Source: Ochotona curzoniae | Lineage: Eukaryota > Chordata > Mammalia > Lagomorpha > Ochotonidae | Assembly: GCF_017591425.1 (NCBI RefSeq) | Contig: NW_024466512.1 | Location: 14,511,001-14,575,000 of the forward strand | Reading direction: 5' to 3' | Length of the DNA: 64,000 bases | Shown: positions 31,883 to 43,420 of the stretch, one piece after another | Layout of the letters: the number at the start of each line of letters is the position of its first letter | Position numbering within the stretch: position 1 is the stretch's first letter | Notes under the pieces: generated by a model | The model's database searches: none | Told to the model about the DNA's origin: nothing | The model's input: only the letters and a program-made list of their open reading frames with translations | Made by a program: the position numbers and the translations under genes

Positions 31883-31910
31883 TTATTCTAAAAAAATTCT
31901 AAAATATTTC

Positions 31911-32190
31911 TTTTTAATTTTTAATTTCACTTGAAAGGCGAGAGGATTGCATGGGTGGATGGGGGGTGGGGGGATTCACTCAGCAAACGCCTTTGAGAGC
32001 CAGGACAGGGCCAAGCCAAAGCCGATAACCTGAAACTTCACGTGTGTTTCCGCATGAGTGGCAGGACCTAAGCATCTGAGCCATCATCTCCTGCCTCCCA
32101 GCATGTGTTAGCCAGAAGCTAGGTCAGAAGCAGACAACGTGGAATTCAGGCTTGCCAAGAAGCAACCTCATCACTCAATACCCAGGCCCC
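31911..32190 (-). mobile_element. Old CSINE
   Basis: Complement of the older C repeat: CACTTGAAAGGCGAGAGGAT, GGACAGGGCCAAGCCAAAGC, TGAGTGGCAGGACCTAAGCA, CATCATCTCCTGCCTCCCAG, GCCAGAAGCTAGGTCAGAAG, GGAATTCAGGCTTGCCAAGA. Two G6 runs near 31960-31974 are copy-specific. Confidence 0.78.
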
Positions 32191-33194
32191 AAAAATAAAC
32201 ATTTTCAAAATTTTAGTGAAATTTAGGTAACATAACCAAATAATTCATCACAATAACCTGCAACATCTTAGGAGTGAAATTAATGACGATGTTAAGACAG
32301 TGATAATGAAAACTGTTACAAACAGGAGAATACGCCCCTCCCCCCCAGCTGTATGTGTGATCATCCCAGGTTCACTCAGATTTAGCACAATGTACTATTT
32401 CTGCAAGAGAAATTCTCAAAATATGGCTGCCAATCCCAGAAGCACAATTACATTACATGAAACCTGTCATGCATTTCTCTCATGAGGAAGCTTATTCTCT
32501 TAGAAGGAAGAAAAAAGAAACGTAAATGAAGCACAGACATCTAGCCACAGCTAATTCAGATGACTTCTCTTAATTCAGAACTCACAAATATCCCTCTCTA
32601 GTTTTGTTTAGACTGGGTAAGGATCAAAGGCTTTTCAAATACAGTTCTGTATCTAGATTCAACGTGAAAGTGACTACCTTCGATTCCCCCGGAAGTGGGC
32701 TACTAAAAACATTCAGGTACATTGCAACCAACTCTGCTGCCAAAGCAAAGCTTGCCCCAGGATTCAAAAATCACATTAAAAACCTGAAGCAATTTGTCTG
32801 CCCAGGACAGTATGATGTGGCTGAATGTTGGCAAATATTGAAATCCAAGCCTAGCACGGAAGGTATGGCCCACAAGATCAATGTCCTTACAAAATGGGCT
32901 CTGGAGAGTTCTCAGCATCCTCTCACCACCACGTAACTGCACGAGAAATCCTCACTCTGCAAATGGAAGAGGGAAGAGTTAGGTTTGGTTCACCAGAACC
33001 AAACCATACTGGCAGTCTGGGCTCAAATTCCCATCTCTGGAATGAGGACAATTTTTTTTTTTCATAAGAGTCACCCAGTTGATGGCACTTTGTTGCAATA
33101 GCCTAAACTAAAACAATAGCTTTTCAGCCTCCTTAGAGAAGTTACAGTGCATTTAAAGAAATTAGAAAATACTGCAATGACAACAGATCATGCT
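32191..33194. other. Unique sequence (about 1 kb)
   Basis: Frame 32604-32936 (110 codons) has no recognisable domain. No repeat seen. Confidence 0.4.
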
Positions 33195-33420
33195 GATGGA
33201 GCACTGACCATCTTCCGGGCATAGTGGCCAACACTTGCCCTGTGTTTTTCTTATGCATTTCATACGCAATCTGAGGAAGTATTGTCATCCCATTTCACAG
33301 ACAGGAAACTGGACAGAAGCTAAGCAATGTGCTCATTGCTACATGGGCGGTAAGTGGGAGACCTGCGGTTGAACAGAAGTCTGATTTTAGACTTAAAATA
33401 CTTAACCTTTATCCTTCATT
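33195..33420 (+). mobile_element. MIR SINE, long remnant
   Basis: TGATGGAGCACTGACCATCT, CATTTCATACGCAATCTGAG, GTCATCCCATTTCACAGACA, GGAAACTGGACAGAAGCTAA, GCGGTAAGTGGGAGACCTGC and GGTTGAACAGAAGTCTGATT cover most of the MIR consensus in order. Confidence 0.78.
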
Positions 33421-34579
33421 TGTCTGTCTTCCATCCCTCTGCTCACAGCAAGTGCCGCAGCAAAAGGCATTCAAGGGAAGAGGCTCATATAAGAGAACAC
33501 AGCCATCCAGGGAGACTCATCTTCTGTCATCCTGAGTGAAGGACCCCAGAGTTCCCTGAAGGTCAAGCCAGGAGGTCACTTAGGCAGCCACATCCTTCCC
33601 CCCACGTAGGTGTTCTCAGTGACTCTTAGTCCAAGCCAACCCACGCTGACATCCTAGCAAGAGGAGCACGTGGCAGGGTCAAGGTTAGACCCCTATCCTC
33701 AGAAAGATTGTGTATGAGTTAGACCAAAGAAATGCTTTGAGAAAGGTAATGTGGTTAGACAATCCAATTACAGAATACTGAAAAGGTCAAATTCTTAGGA
33801 AGAGGTTTGCTAAGATAATTGGATAATGGCATTCTACATGAAACAAGAGGAGACTGAAGATTAAAAGTTGTGTGTGATACGATGAGTGGCAAGCTGCAGA
33901 AAATGATCACTAGCTCATCCTCTGATTAGTAAAGATAGCAGAACTTCATTTTGTTTCTCAAGTGCAAGATTTCAAGGTTGTAAACACAGAATACCACCAG
34001 CCTCCCCTGAGCCCACTTATCCCAAAGAGTTGACCCCCAGAGGAATAAGTAACTAATTTGCCACAAGCCCTTTGAGATCAAATCTGACCTATTCATTGCC
34101 ATAAACATACATTCACACGAACAGCAGGACTACAGACCTGTCCTGTTGGAGACACGGATGTTTCTGAAGCTTCTCTGGATAAAAATCTTTAAAATAAGTA
34201 TTGAAAGCTGAGCACTTGACTCAAATGTTCCTTAAGATGTCCACCCTTGGTGGCCAGGCACCAATGGTACTGAACAAAGCCCTCAGGCTGCCTAGTGGCA
34301 GGCTCTGGGGACTTAGGATGTGGGTTAACAGAGGTTCAGGGGGATAATACAGGTGGGAGTGAGTGGGGACTTGAAGGTTCATGTCCTGGTGAGGAACAAC
34401 TACTGAGGGATTTCCATTGTCAAGACCACTGTAGTGGTAGGTAAATGAGGGGGCGGAGACCAAGTGGTTGGTAAGGAGGAACAGGAGGCCCTTTAAGAGT
34501 CAAACTGAAGCACCAGCACTCACGGGAGGGCTGAGCTTGAGTAGTTAGCATCAACCACTTCCAAATACCACTCACTAGT
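33421..34579. other. Unique sequence leading into a repeat array
   Basis: No recognisable element to about 34200. From there the sequence grows richer in GC and may already be the 5' part of the composite element that follows; I see no clear start. Confidence 0.35.
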
Positions 34580-35610
34580 ACACGCTAAAGCTAGGGCTGG
34601 AGGCCTACCTGACAAGGTTAGATCACAGTATCCACCAGTGAGAATCAGAACAGGGTTCATGTAATGTGTGGTTGGCCCATGACAACTAACAATCAAGCAA
34701 AAGAATCGGGTGTGGGGGCAGAATCTGTTGGGAGTTGGGCAGTATATGGGCTCATTGCTGTGGAACTGCAATTCCCACTGCCACGTACAAGACTGGGAAC
34801 AAGCCTGATTGGAGAGCTAAGGGGATGCCCCGGCTGGGTTGGGATTCCCACTGGTGAGTGTGAGAGCCAGAATGGGGTAGCAAACTGGGCTGGACATGGC
34901 TGCAGGCTCCCTCAACATGAGTGTGGACTGGGCCTGGGGAGTGCCAGACTGGGCTGGACTCCAGCACCCACTGGTACTTGTGAGAGCCAGAGGGGGCATA
35001 GAATGTGCTGAGCTAGGTCTCAGTTCCCACTGAAACATGTAAGAGCTGTATCTGGGTGTGCACCATGTGTGATTGGGCTGTAGCACCCAACAGTAAGAAC
35101 CAGAATGGGCATGGGCCAATTGGACAAGGACACCGATCCTGCCAGGACAAGAGGTGGACTAAATCAACCTGGGCCAAGGTTGCAAGATCTGCCACTGGGA
35201 AGAGATCTGATAGAAGAGCTTGCGGAACTCCTTTGTCAAACTGTAGTCCTTGCAGATGAGTGTAAAAACTAAGGCAAGGAGCAGTCCAGGCCAGGCCAAG
35301 GTCACAATACCCTCCAGGTACATGCAGGTCAGATTCGGAGCCAGGCCATCCTAGACCAGTTCATAACACCCACTGACAGACCTGAAATTCAGGATGGGGA
35401 GCAGCATGGGCCAGGTTGGGGTGCAACTTCAGCCAGTCCACATTAGGTCCAGGACTGTAAGCTGGCCACGCTGGGACTGGAAGCTGACTAGGTCAGGTTA
35501 GGCTGCAGCACCCACCAGCAGGAGCTGGAACTGCCAGACTGGACTGAGCCAAGCTTCAGCACCTGCTGGTGGATGCTGAGGTGAAGTGAACCATGCCAAT
35601 CCAGGTGCCA
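34580..35610 (+). repeat. Degenerate ~60-bp GC-rich tandem array
   Basis: A phrase like CAGCACCCACTGGTGAGTGT then GAGAGCCAGAATGGGGC and GGGCTGGGCTG recurs with drift. Clear instances begin near 34861, 34921, 34981, 35040 and 35094, so the spacing is about 55-60 bp, with looser copies on either side. It is older or faster-evolving than the 85-bp array that follows without a break, and both probably belong to one element. Confidence 0.6.
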
Positions 35611-35950
35611 GGTCTGTGAGCCCCAGGGTAGGGAGTCTAGCGGGGCCCCAATCACCTGGCCTGGGTCACTGGACCTGCCTGCACCATGGGTACGAGGTCC
35701 ATGAGCACCAGGTGTGGGGGTCCAGTAGGGCCCACGTCACCTAGCTCAGGTCCTTGTGCCCACCTGCAAGGTAGCTATTGGGTCCATGAACCCCATGAAT
35801 GGGAGTCCAGTGGGGTCTCAGTTGTCTGGCCAGCATCCTTGGGCCCTTCTACATGGTGGGTGCTGGGTCTGTGAGCTCCAAGGGTAAGGGGTCTGGTAAG
35901 ACCCAGGTCACCTGGCCTGGGTTATCAGGACTGCCTGCAAGCACTGGTCC
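35611..35950 (+). repeat. 85-bp tandem repeat, 4 copies
   Basis: Copies begin at 35611, 35696, 35781 and 35866 with GGTCTGTGAGC or GGTCCATGARC, exactly 85 bp apart. Each holds a GGGAGTCYAGYGGGG-like word, then a CACCTGGCCTGGGTC-like word, then CCTGCAMSATGG. Copies differ at roughly a quarter of positions. The array is a clean 4 x 85 bp block. Confidence 0.9.
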
Positions 35951-36449
35951 TCCTAAGTGAAAAAAAAAAAAACAAATGAGTGGACAGCAGGCCCTGATGC
36001 ACATGGAGAATAATGGCAGCCCATCGGAGCCAACAGAGGAAAGCTGTTACCATAGCAGAAGAGGGAGAACAATTTGTTCAACTACCTCAGCCAAACAATG
36101 ACAGCAAAAACTGGGTGAATGGAGACTCTAAGGTTGACGATATCATCCACTGGACATTGGAAGGGTTTCCTCATCCTTGGATCGGCGAGATCAACAACAT
36201 TTCAGAACTTTTGAAACTAGCTGGGCAGAACTCCCAGAGCATGCACCACATGGGAACCCTGGGTTGATATCAGGTGCCCCTTCCCCATCCCTGTGTTCTG
36301 GTACAATTATCTCCCCATTTTTCCCCAAAACAGGAAGAAGAAATAGAAAATTTGGAAACAATGATCACACCCACTTTCCACTAAATCTCACTCCTTCCCA
36401 CCTTGATTAACTACGTAAATGTCACCTAAATTTAAAAAAAAAAAAAAAA
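35951..36449 (+). mobile_element. Poly(A)-tailed 3' body of an unassigned retroelement (L1-like 3' end?)
   Basis: Starts after the 85-bp array with an internal A-run near 35960 and continues as single-copy sequence (GGCAGCCCATCGGAGCCAAC, GAATGGAGACTCTAAGGTTG, CATGGGAACCCTGGGTTGAT). It ends in an A-run at 36434-36449. A polyadenylated end on the plus strand points to retrotransposition. A GC-rich tandem-repeat zone before a poly(A)-tailed segment resembles L1 untranslated regions, but no ORF2 sequence is present and I cannot name the family. Confidence 0.5.
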
Positions 36450-36718
36450 GACTGCCTTTAAAGTGGAGATCAGCACAAGATTCTGGCAATTCAGTCTGAT
36501 TCAGGTATTGGTTTGCATAATTGCATTACACAAAATGTAGTAGTTTTGAAAACCAGCTTTCCGTCATGTTTCATTTTATCAAAGGTACCTGTATCTTCCT
36601 TTTCCTATAAATGTATAAGTTATATTACTTATTTTCAACATCATATGTTCATTTCAAAGAAAAAAGAAAATTATTAAGATTATGATGTAAGAAAAAAGAA
36701 AAAATAGATGCCCATACA
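36450..36718. other. AT-rich unique sequence
   Basis: Single-copy AT-rich DNA between the retroelement tail and a CSINE. Confidence 0.45.
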
Positions 36719-37030
36719 AGCCTAGTGCCATAGCCCAGTGGCTATATCCTTGCCTTGCATGCGCCGGGATCCCATAAGAGCACCTGGCAGCTCCACTTGC
36801 CTTTCAGCTCCCTGCTTGTGGCCTGGGAAAGCAGTTGAGGATGGCACAAAGCCTTGGGACCACGCACCCGCACGGGAGACCCAGAAGAAGCTCCTTGCTC
36901 TTGGCTTTGGATCAGCTCAATTCCAGCCATTGCAGCCACTTGGGGAGTGAACCAGCAGATGGAAGATCTTTGTTTTTCCCTCTTTCTGTAAATCCACTTT
37001 CCAATAAAAAATAAACATATCTTTATTAAG
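36719..37030 (+). mobile_element. CSINE with B-box deletion
   Basis: AAGCCTAGTGCCATAGCCCA, CTTGCATGCGCCGGGATCCC, then ATAAGAGCACCTGGCAGCTC where the GGTTCTAATCC B box is missing. It continues CTGCTTGTGGCCTGGGAAAG, GCACGGGAGACCCAGAAGAA, AGTGAACCAGCAGATGGAAG and an AATAAAAAATAAACATATCT tail. Confidence 0.93.
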
Positions 37031-37044
37031 TAAAAAGAAAGATG

Positions 37045-37225
37045 TGACACTCCACATCATAGCACCTGGATTCAACCACTGTTTCTGGATCCTGCCTCTA
37101 GAGTTCTGCTAATGTGCACAATGACACACAGTGGGCAATGACTTGAAACCAGGTTTCTGCCACCCATGTGGGAGACCTACATCAAGTGTTGGCTCCCGGC
37201 ATTGGCCGACCCAGCCAGGCCGTTT
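37045..37225 (+). mobile_element. Old CSINE fragment
   Basis: CATAGCACCTGGATTCAACC, CTCTAGAGTTCTGCTAATGT, TTGAAACCAGGTTTCTGCCA, CCCATGTGGGAGACCTACAT and TTGGCTCCCGGCATTGGCC follow the older C-repeat order. Confidence 0.65.
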
Positions 37226-37799
37226 ATTTTTAGCTTTAAAGCAGTTGCCATTGACAAGAGATGAAGGCACCTGCATATTCACATTGTTACCGTTCCTCTG
37301 GTGGTGTCATTCAAAACCTGATCTTCCAGAAGACACCATCCACAGGGAGCTCATCAGCATTTTTGTCCTCAGCATAGAAGTGAATAATGGTGCAAGGAAA
37401 TCGCCTATTCATTCCTGAGCTGGCTGAGAACTGGGCGGAGAGAGAGATGGTTACTGTGCCTAGGCTCATAATTAATTTAAAACCCCTAGATTGCTATTCT
37501 CACGCTTTTCATCTATCCTCCAGGAGAAGCAAACAAAGAGAAAACTAATAAGCATATGTTGAGCTGGTGTCCTGGAGTGCCCATGACAGGAACTCAACTT
37601 GAACTAGATTAGGGGAGCAGGAGCAGTATCAACCAGCAAGAAGAGTGGGCCAGAAGCTGCCACAAGGGCTCAGGGCTGCTGTGATTCTTGCTTCGCCCTA
37701 CAAGACAGTTCCCCTCACTGCCTACTATGCATCAGTTCCTTTAATAAGGCTGCAACAATGGCTGCTCCCAGATGTTGACCCCACTCTTTTTCCAGCCTC
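37226..37799. other. Unique sequence
   Basis: Non-repetitive. The last 100 bp may already belong to the LTR that follows. Confidence 0.4.
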
Positions 37800-38228
37800 G
37801 GTAATGTGGAAATATCACTACAGAACTTTCTCCTATTCCCAGATACCTGGTTCTTTGGGGACGTATTTGCTTTTTCCATCATCAAGGGGAGTATATTCCT
37901 CTTGTCCCCACTCTGGACTGCCCCCTGTGACGTAATTTGACCAAAAGACAATGCAACCCTCAGTACAAGAGGCCACAAGCTTCCATCTGTGCCTTCTTGG
38001 ATTGCTTCCACAATCATGATAGGAAGGCCCAGAGAAGCCCAAACATTGGCCAAGATACCCCAACCCATTTGAAGCCATGTACTGGATGCAGCAACACAAG
38101 GCAATACATGCGAGAACAACATAAGAAATGCTTAAGAAACCTACAGAGCTATGACTAGAATTCATTGTTGTGTTAACTCACTAAGTTTAGGGGTGATTTC
38201 TTATACAGAAACAGGTGAATGATACAAG
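37800..38228 (+). mobile_element. MLT1-type (ERVL-MaLR) LTR
   Basis: The 3' end is diagnostic: TTGTGTTAACTCACTAAGTT, TAGGGGTGATTTCTTATACA, GGTGAATGATACAAG matches the MaLR end 'TTAAGCCACTAAGTTTTGGGGTAATTTGTTA...TGATACA'. Upstream GTGACGTAATTTGACCAAAA and GATAGGAAGGCCCAGAGAAG fit MLT1 internal landmarks. Old solo LTR, 5' border uncertain. Confidence 0.65.
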
Positions 38229-38439
38229 TGAAATTGGTCCACCATTAGATCAATCACTAAAAAATCAGGTTATCCTCCAAGATGTCAAGTTCTTTTGGGC
38301 CACATGTCAGAGCTGAGGTTGTGGAGCGCATAGAACAATGGCCCAAAGAAGGGCAATGCTATTCCCAAAGTAGAGAAGCAGGTCAGAGAGCAAATACCTA
38401 TGACCTTGTCATAGAACTTCACAGGTAGTAAATATCTTG

Positions 38440-38600
38440 GTTGAATTTCCACAATGCTCCAAGGATGTTACAAGTATAAATATTATTCCACTTTTACTGG
38501 GGACACTGAAACTCAGCAGGGGTTCCAGTTTTATCCCCAAATCACACAGCTGTGCCTGAGCCAGAGTTCAACCTTGGTGAAGATATCCAGGGTTCTTCCT
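38440..38600 (+). mobile_element. MIR SINE fragment
   Basis: ATTATTCCACTTTTACTGGG, GACACTGAAACTCAGCAGGG, CCCAAATCACACAGCTGTGC and CTGAGCCAGAGTTCAACCTT follow the MIR core and 3' half. Confidence 0.72.
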
Positions 38601-39475
38601 CTTTAAGAAAGTCTTGGGACGAGGAGGAAGTTAGGTGGTCCCACATGAGCCATTTCGTCCAAAGCAAAGGAGCCTGATAGCCAATGGCTAGAGCCCATGG
38701 AGTACAGCAAGCTCCCTGCTAGCCTGCTGCACGTGCATTAATGGATGGGTTCCATTGGCTTCACGTATTAATAGATCCATCACCACTGGTCACAGTGAAG
38801 AGTAAGCAAACACCAGAAAAGCAGAAGAATAAATCACAAAAATGAGGAGCTCCATTAGATTAAGGTGCAAGACTACCACTGCATTCAAAAGAAAAACGAT
38901 TTCAATTTAGACTGAAAATCGAAGCCCTTTCCAAAGAAGTCTACAAAGGGGAATTTGTTCTGTGGTATTGCCTGGTGCCACCCTCACATCAAAGGCATCA
39001 CACACAAGCCCCTTCCACTTCCTCCCTCTTTGATCCCTAGACTCGTATGTAGAAGACATTTCTGACTTCAAATTAAGCAATCTAGTCAGCACATGGACTA
39101 CCACGTCAAGTTGTTAGATTTTTCCATCAAAAGCAAAGAAAGATCTTAGTTTGTCTATTTATCCACAGATTTCACTGGCAATTTCTGCTGAGCTTCTTTT
39201 AAGGGGTAAAGCGAGTCAAAGGACTCTCAATAGTACCTTCCATATTTTCTAAAAAAAAGTCAAAATTCGTGGATTATCAAATAATCAATTATATAATGCA
39301 TTTTTACATGAGGACATATGAATGAGAAAGTGTGTGTGTGTGGTCACATAACGTCGATTTAGAAGTATTACTTCATATTTTCTTCATTGCTTTAGAACCA
39401 TAGAAAAAATTATAGACTTTATCAAAATTTACCCCTCTGCACACTTAGCAAAATAATATGAAGGTGTCTGTAATT
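38601..39475. other. Unique sequence with a short (TG)n near 39332
   Basis: No recognisable gene or element. Confidence 0.45.
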
Positions 39476-39490
39476 AGAAAGTAGTCCTAT

Positions 39491-39818
39491 AGGACCAGTG
39501 TCATAGCCTAGCAGCTAAATTCTCACCTTGCAAGCCCAGAATCCCATATAAAGGTGCCAATTCATGTCCGGGTTCTCTGCTTTCCTTCCAGCTCCCTTTG
39601 TGGTCTGGGAAATCAGTTGAGGATGGCCCATAGCCTTGGGACTCTGTAACCATGCGGGGGATCTTGAAGAGGTTCCTAGTTTCTGGCTTTGGAGAATTTC
39701 GGCTCCACCATCTCAGCCACTTGGGGAGTGAGCCAGCAGATGCAAGACCTTTCTCTGTGTCTCTCCTCTCTGTAAATCTGATGTTCTGACAAAAATAATA
39801 AATCTTCTTTTTTTAAAA
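39491..39818 (+). mobile_element. CSINE with 16-bp target-site duplication
   Basis: AGGACCAGTGTCATAGCCTA, CTTGCAAGCCCAGAATCCCA, TTCCTTCCAGCTCCCTTTGT, GGATGGCCCATAGCCTTGGG, TGGGGAGTGAGCCAGCAGAT and an AAATAATAAATCTTC tail. AGAAAGTAGTCCTATA (39476-39491) repeats as AGAAAGTAGTGCTATA (39819-39834) with one change, dating the insertion as fairly old. Confidence 0.94.
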
Positions 39819-39834
39819 GAAAGTAGTGCTATAA

Positions 39835-40369
39835 GCTGAAAAATTAGAATTAAGCTTTTTAAATAAAAATGTTAAAGACAGAAGAGGAGAGAAAATGCAA
39901 TAATTAAGACCCATCATGCCTAATATAATTACTTCGGTCAAACAGTAAATTAACCTGTGAGCTTTCTGGCAACTAAGGCCAAGAGGTAAGAAGGGGTGAT
40001 CTATTTCTTAGGGATAAAGCATCTTTAAGTATTCAGTCCTAGGGGACAATGTTAAGTGACCCAAGAGAGAACTTTCTTGTGTATTTAATATTAGCACATA
40101 TCAAAGATGGGTTCATGGAAGTCTTTTTAAAAATTACAAACAATAAAAAATATCTAGGGAAGGCCAAAAATACAGTAAAAGTCAGAAAAAAAGTTACTCA
40201 CCAACCTAACAAATAATTATCTTAGATTGTGGCCATTTTTGTTTGGCTTTTTCCTAGGCAAGAGATGTTTTTAAGCTCAGTTTTAATCTGGGGGCGAATA
40301 GAATTTTATCTTCTATTTTCCCATTTTAGATCCTAATCTTTTCCTCTGTTCTATTGCTTAATATTATCA
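39835..40369. other. AT-rich unique sequence
   Basis: Single-copy DNA between a CSINE and an L1M fragment. Confidence 0.45.
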
Positions 40370-40560
40370 ACAACGACTATAAAATATTCCATTGTATAAA
40401 TAGCCCACATTTTACTCTAATGTTATCCAATTGTCAGACATTTTTCTAGCCTCTTGTTATAAATAAAACCATCGAGAGTAATGTTGTATGGAAAATTCTT
40501 CTGTATTTTTCAAAAATAATCTTAGAATATGTTCCCAGGAATAATATAACTACAAATGAG
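40370..40560. mobile_element. L1M-type fragment
   Basis: AAATATTCCATTGTATAAAT, AGCCCACATTTTACTCTAAT, TTGTTATAAATAAAACCATC and CCCAGGAATAATATAACTAC match the order of the widespread L1M segment 'TATTCCATTGTATATATGTACCACATTTT ... GGCTATTGTGAATAATGCTGC ... CCCAGAAGTGGAATTGC'. Confidence 0.65.
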
Positions 40561-40769
40561 CACTTTTTGTTTCTCTTACTTCTTGTTTGGGAAAAAAATA
40601 TGTTTGTTATTCAGAAAGTTTAAACCATCATGAAGAGTGATGTACAAATGCATTGATTTTTGACCACTTACGTGTCTTTTAGACACCGTTTTATACAACT
40701 TGAAAACATCATGTATCAAGGATGCCCTATGCAGCTGGCTTTTGTGCTGAGTGTTAATGGTCCCATAAC

Positions 40770-40980
40770 CCAGACGGGACTGAGTACCTGGATTCAGTTC
40801 CAACCTCCAACTCCTGACTCTGGAAGGCAGCACATGATGATGCAGTAGTTGGAAGCTGTCACTCTTGTGGGATTGGGTCCCCAGTTCCAGGCTTTGATCT
40901 GGCCCATCCTGACTACTGCAGGTGTTCAGGGACTGAACCAATGGGTAAGAGTGCATTCTCACACATACAATCATACAGTT
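40770..40980 (+). mobile_element. Old CSINE fragment
   Basis: GAGTACCTGGATTCAGTTCC, CAACTCCTGACTCTGGAAGG, GATGATGCAGTAGTTGGAAG, GGGATTGGGTCCCCAGTTCC, GACTGAACCAATGGGTAAGA follow the older C-repeat order. Confidence 0.65.
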
Positions 40981-42804
40981 AAAAGTTTAAAATTTAAATT
41001 AACATCCTGCTTTACTCACAATTATACTTTAAGTATTTCATCAGTATGAACTATCCTCAAATAACCATACAACCTTCTCCTATGTGGCTAAAAGTAATGC
41101 ACTTTACCAAAGAATTATTCAAGCCGAATCTTGCCAAGATCAAGACCAATAACTCTTTTTAGAATAAACATTATACATTGGGAGCAAGTTGCCAAAACAA
41201 GCCCCCAGATTTATTTCATCTGACTTCCACAATGCTTTCATTTTGTGTTCTTTTTTGATGGCCAATATTTAAAAATCAAACAATTCCATTTAAAATCTGA
41301 GCTTCCTATGTCCCTTCTCCAATGAGAGGTCTGAGAGTACAGGACTCAGATTTCTGAGTATCAACCTAGAACCGAGAAGGCAGTGCCAATGCACCTGTGC
41401 CTTGCACTCACCTGTGGCCCTGCACATACCTGGACCCCAAGGGGCATCCCATTCTGTCCACATTAAGGAATTGTTTGGGAGGAAAGTATATCAGCCCACA
41501 GTAAACAACAAACTGCATAACAGAATACTATCTTCTGGGCCTGGGCTGTAAATGCTTCAAGTACGGTCAATGTGGATGGATGGGAGGGCATGCTAAAAGA
41601 ACCAGGTTAACCAGCCAAGCACTGTATGAATAACATAAGAACACAGAGAACTCCTGTGGATCTGGCTTCCATAAGGAAAGAGATTAGTCAGACTGTAGCA
41701 TATCCTCAACCTGGACATCAAGACATTCATTAATCCATTGAAATTAACTGAGCCCCTAGCCAATGGTTTCCAAAGACATTTCCGAGCCACCCAACTAGGC
41801 CTCCGGTTCCATGAAGAGGACCACACCTACACTACACAGCTTTGCTGCAAGCTGGAATGAAGGCCTACACAAAGTTCTGCTTTACACAGCCCCAAAAGGA
41901 AGACAGGCAGATTGAAGTCCTATGGGATTTCTTTCAGACCACCCAGAACATTCCAGACTGACTGGACAAAAAACATTACTCCACCAGGACCATTTTCTCA
42001 GCATTCCTGCAAGAAACTGGGTTTCAACATGTTACTCAAGTAAGCTAGTTTTGGAAGTCCACTTTCTCAGGGCACCACTGAGCAGAAACTACACCAGCCC
42101 CAACATCCACATATAAAGAACTCAAATACATGTCATATGATATCAGAGAATTAAGGAACTATCACAGTATTATTTGCAAACAAACGTATTTCACTTTATT
42201 TCTAAGTCAGGAGGCATGTTTAATCAGGCAGATGCAAGGTGACTGTTGCCTGGAGGGATAGCATAATTTCTAGCAAAGAGACTTAGAAGTGAATACTGAA
42301 TACTATTTCTTTGTAAATAGTTGCCAACTGCCTTTTTTTAAAAAGAGAAGCCATCCTTTGTTCTTAATCTCTATGAAAGTATTCTTCCATTTATGAAATG
42401 CTATTGCTTTTTAGTAAGCAGCTGTATTGTAAAAATATCCTTACAGAGCAAAAAGTTATCAACCAACTCAATCCAATGGAATGCTCTGCACTGCTTCCGG
42501 AGTTCATACTCTGGCGGTCTTCCTGTGAGCTTTTTATTCAGAATCCTTGCAAACTTTCTCTAGCTGCTTCATCCAAGCATTCCCCTTTCTCACCTAATGT
42601 GGCCTACCCCAGTAGGTTCATCATGATTGGCACCGTATTTAACAAGTTCACTGAATGAAGGAAGGCTCTCCCAAACTCCACCCAGGATGGTTTTGTAAAT
42701 CCGCTCATTCGCCAACTCTACTATGCCAGAATGTCCCAGTAGACTCCACAACTTGATGGTTTTTTCCAGCTTAGTCCATTGAGATGCCATGAATGTGTCA
42801 TTCT
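40981..42804. other. Unique block (about 1.8 kb)
   Basis: No gene or confident repeat recognised. Open frames up to 86 codons, none with a known domain. Confidence 0.4.
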
Positions 42805-42990
42805 AAGTCTCAGCCTTACCATTTACAAAACCTGTCTGCTGAGATCGACCATCAGGTCCTTTCTGTAGAACTCAGAGTAACACGAGAACTCTTCCTCTAT
42901 CATAAAAACATGAGGAGGATTAAATAAAACAACTGTGACCAGTATGCTTGGAAGAGTATTTGGCATGTAGTAAACTTATAAATGTTCACC
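42805..42990 (-). mobile_element. MIR SINE, long remnant
   Basis: Plus strand: CTCAGCCTTACCATTTACAA, AACCTGTCTGCTGAGATCGA, GAGGAGGATTAAATAAAACA and GGAAGAGTATTTGGCATGTA, the complement of MIR from core to 5' arm. Confidence 0.68.
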
Positions 42991-43274
42991 AGAAACAGAT
43001 TAACTTCTGGGACTGTTCTAAGTAAAGCTTCAAATGCCATGACTAATCAGGCCATTGGCTCTGCACTTCAAAGGGAGCACAAATGGCCGCTGCTTACCTT
43101 CATCCTCCAGGAAGGCTGCTTGATATCATGGACCACATCTCCACATCTGCTGGACAAATGCAGAACCGTGATCAAGGAGCACTGGGTGAAATTCAACTTC
43201 AACAACCCCTTCAGGGGAGAAATGAGGCAGAAGCTGATAGCGTGTACAAGGTCATTCCTTTTTCAGCCCTAAAT

Positions 43275-43420
43275 GGCATGCATTCCTTCATGCTTCTATT
43301 CAGTTCCTTGCTCTATAAACACAGAGCAAGTGCCTACCAAGCTCCAGGAGCTGTGTCGGGCCCTGAGGATGTCAAGAATTAGACACAGCCATGCCTCAAA
43401 GGAACTCCCAGGAAAGAGAG
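43275..43420 (+). mobile_element. L2/MIR3-type remnant
   Basis: CATTCCTTCATGCTTCTATT, AGAGCAAGTGCCTACCAAGC, TCCAGGAGCTGTGTCGGGCC, CTGAGGATGTCAAGAATTAG resemble 'TTCATTCATTCAAC ... GAGCGCCTACTATGTGCCAGGCACTG ... GGGGATACA'. Confidence 0.5.
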
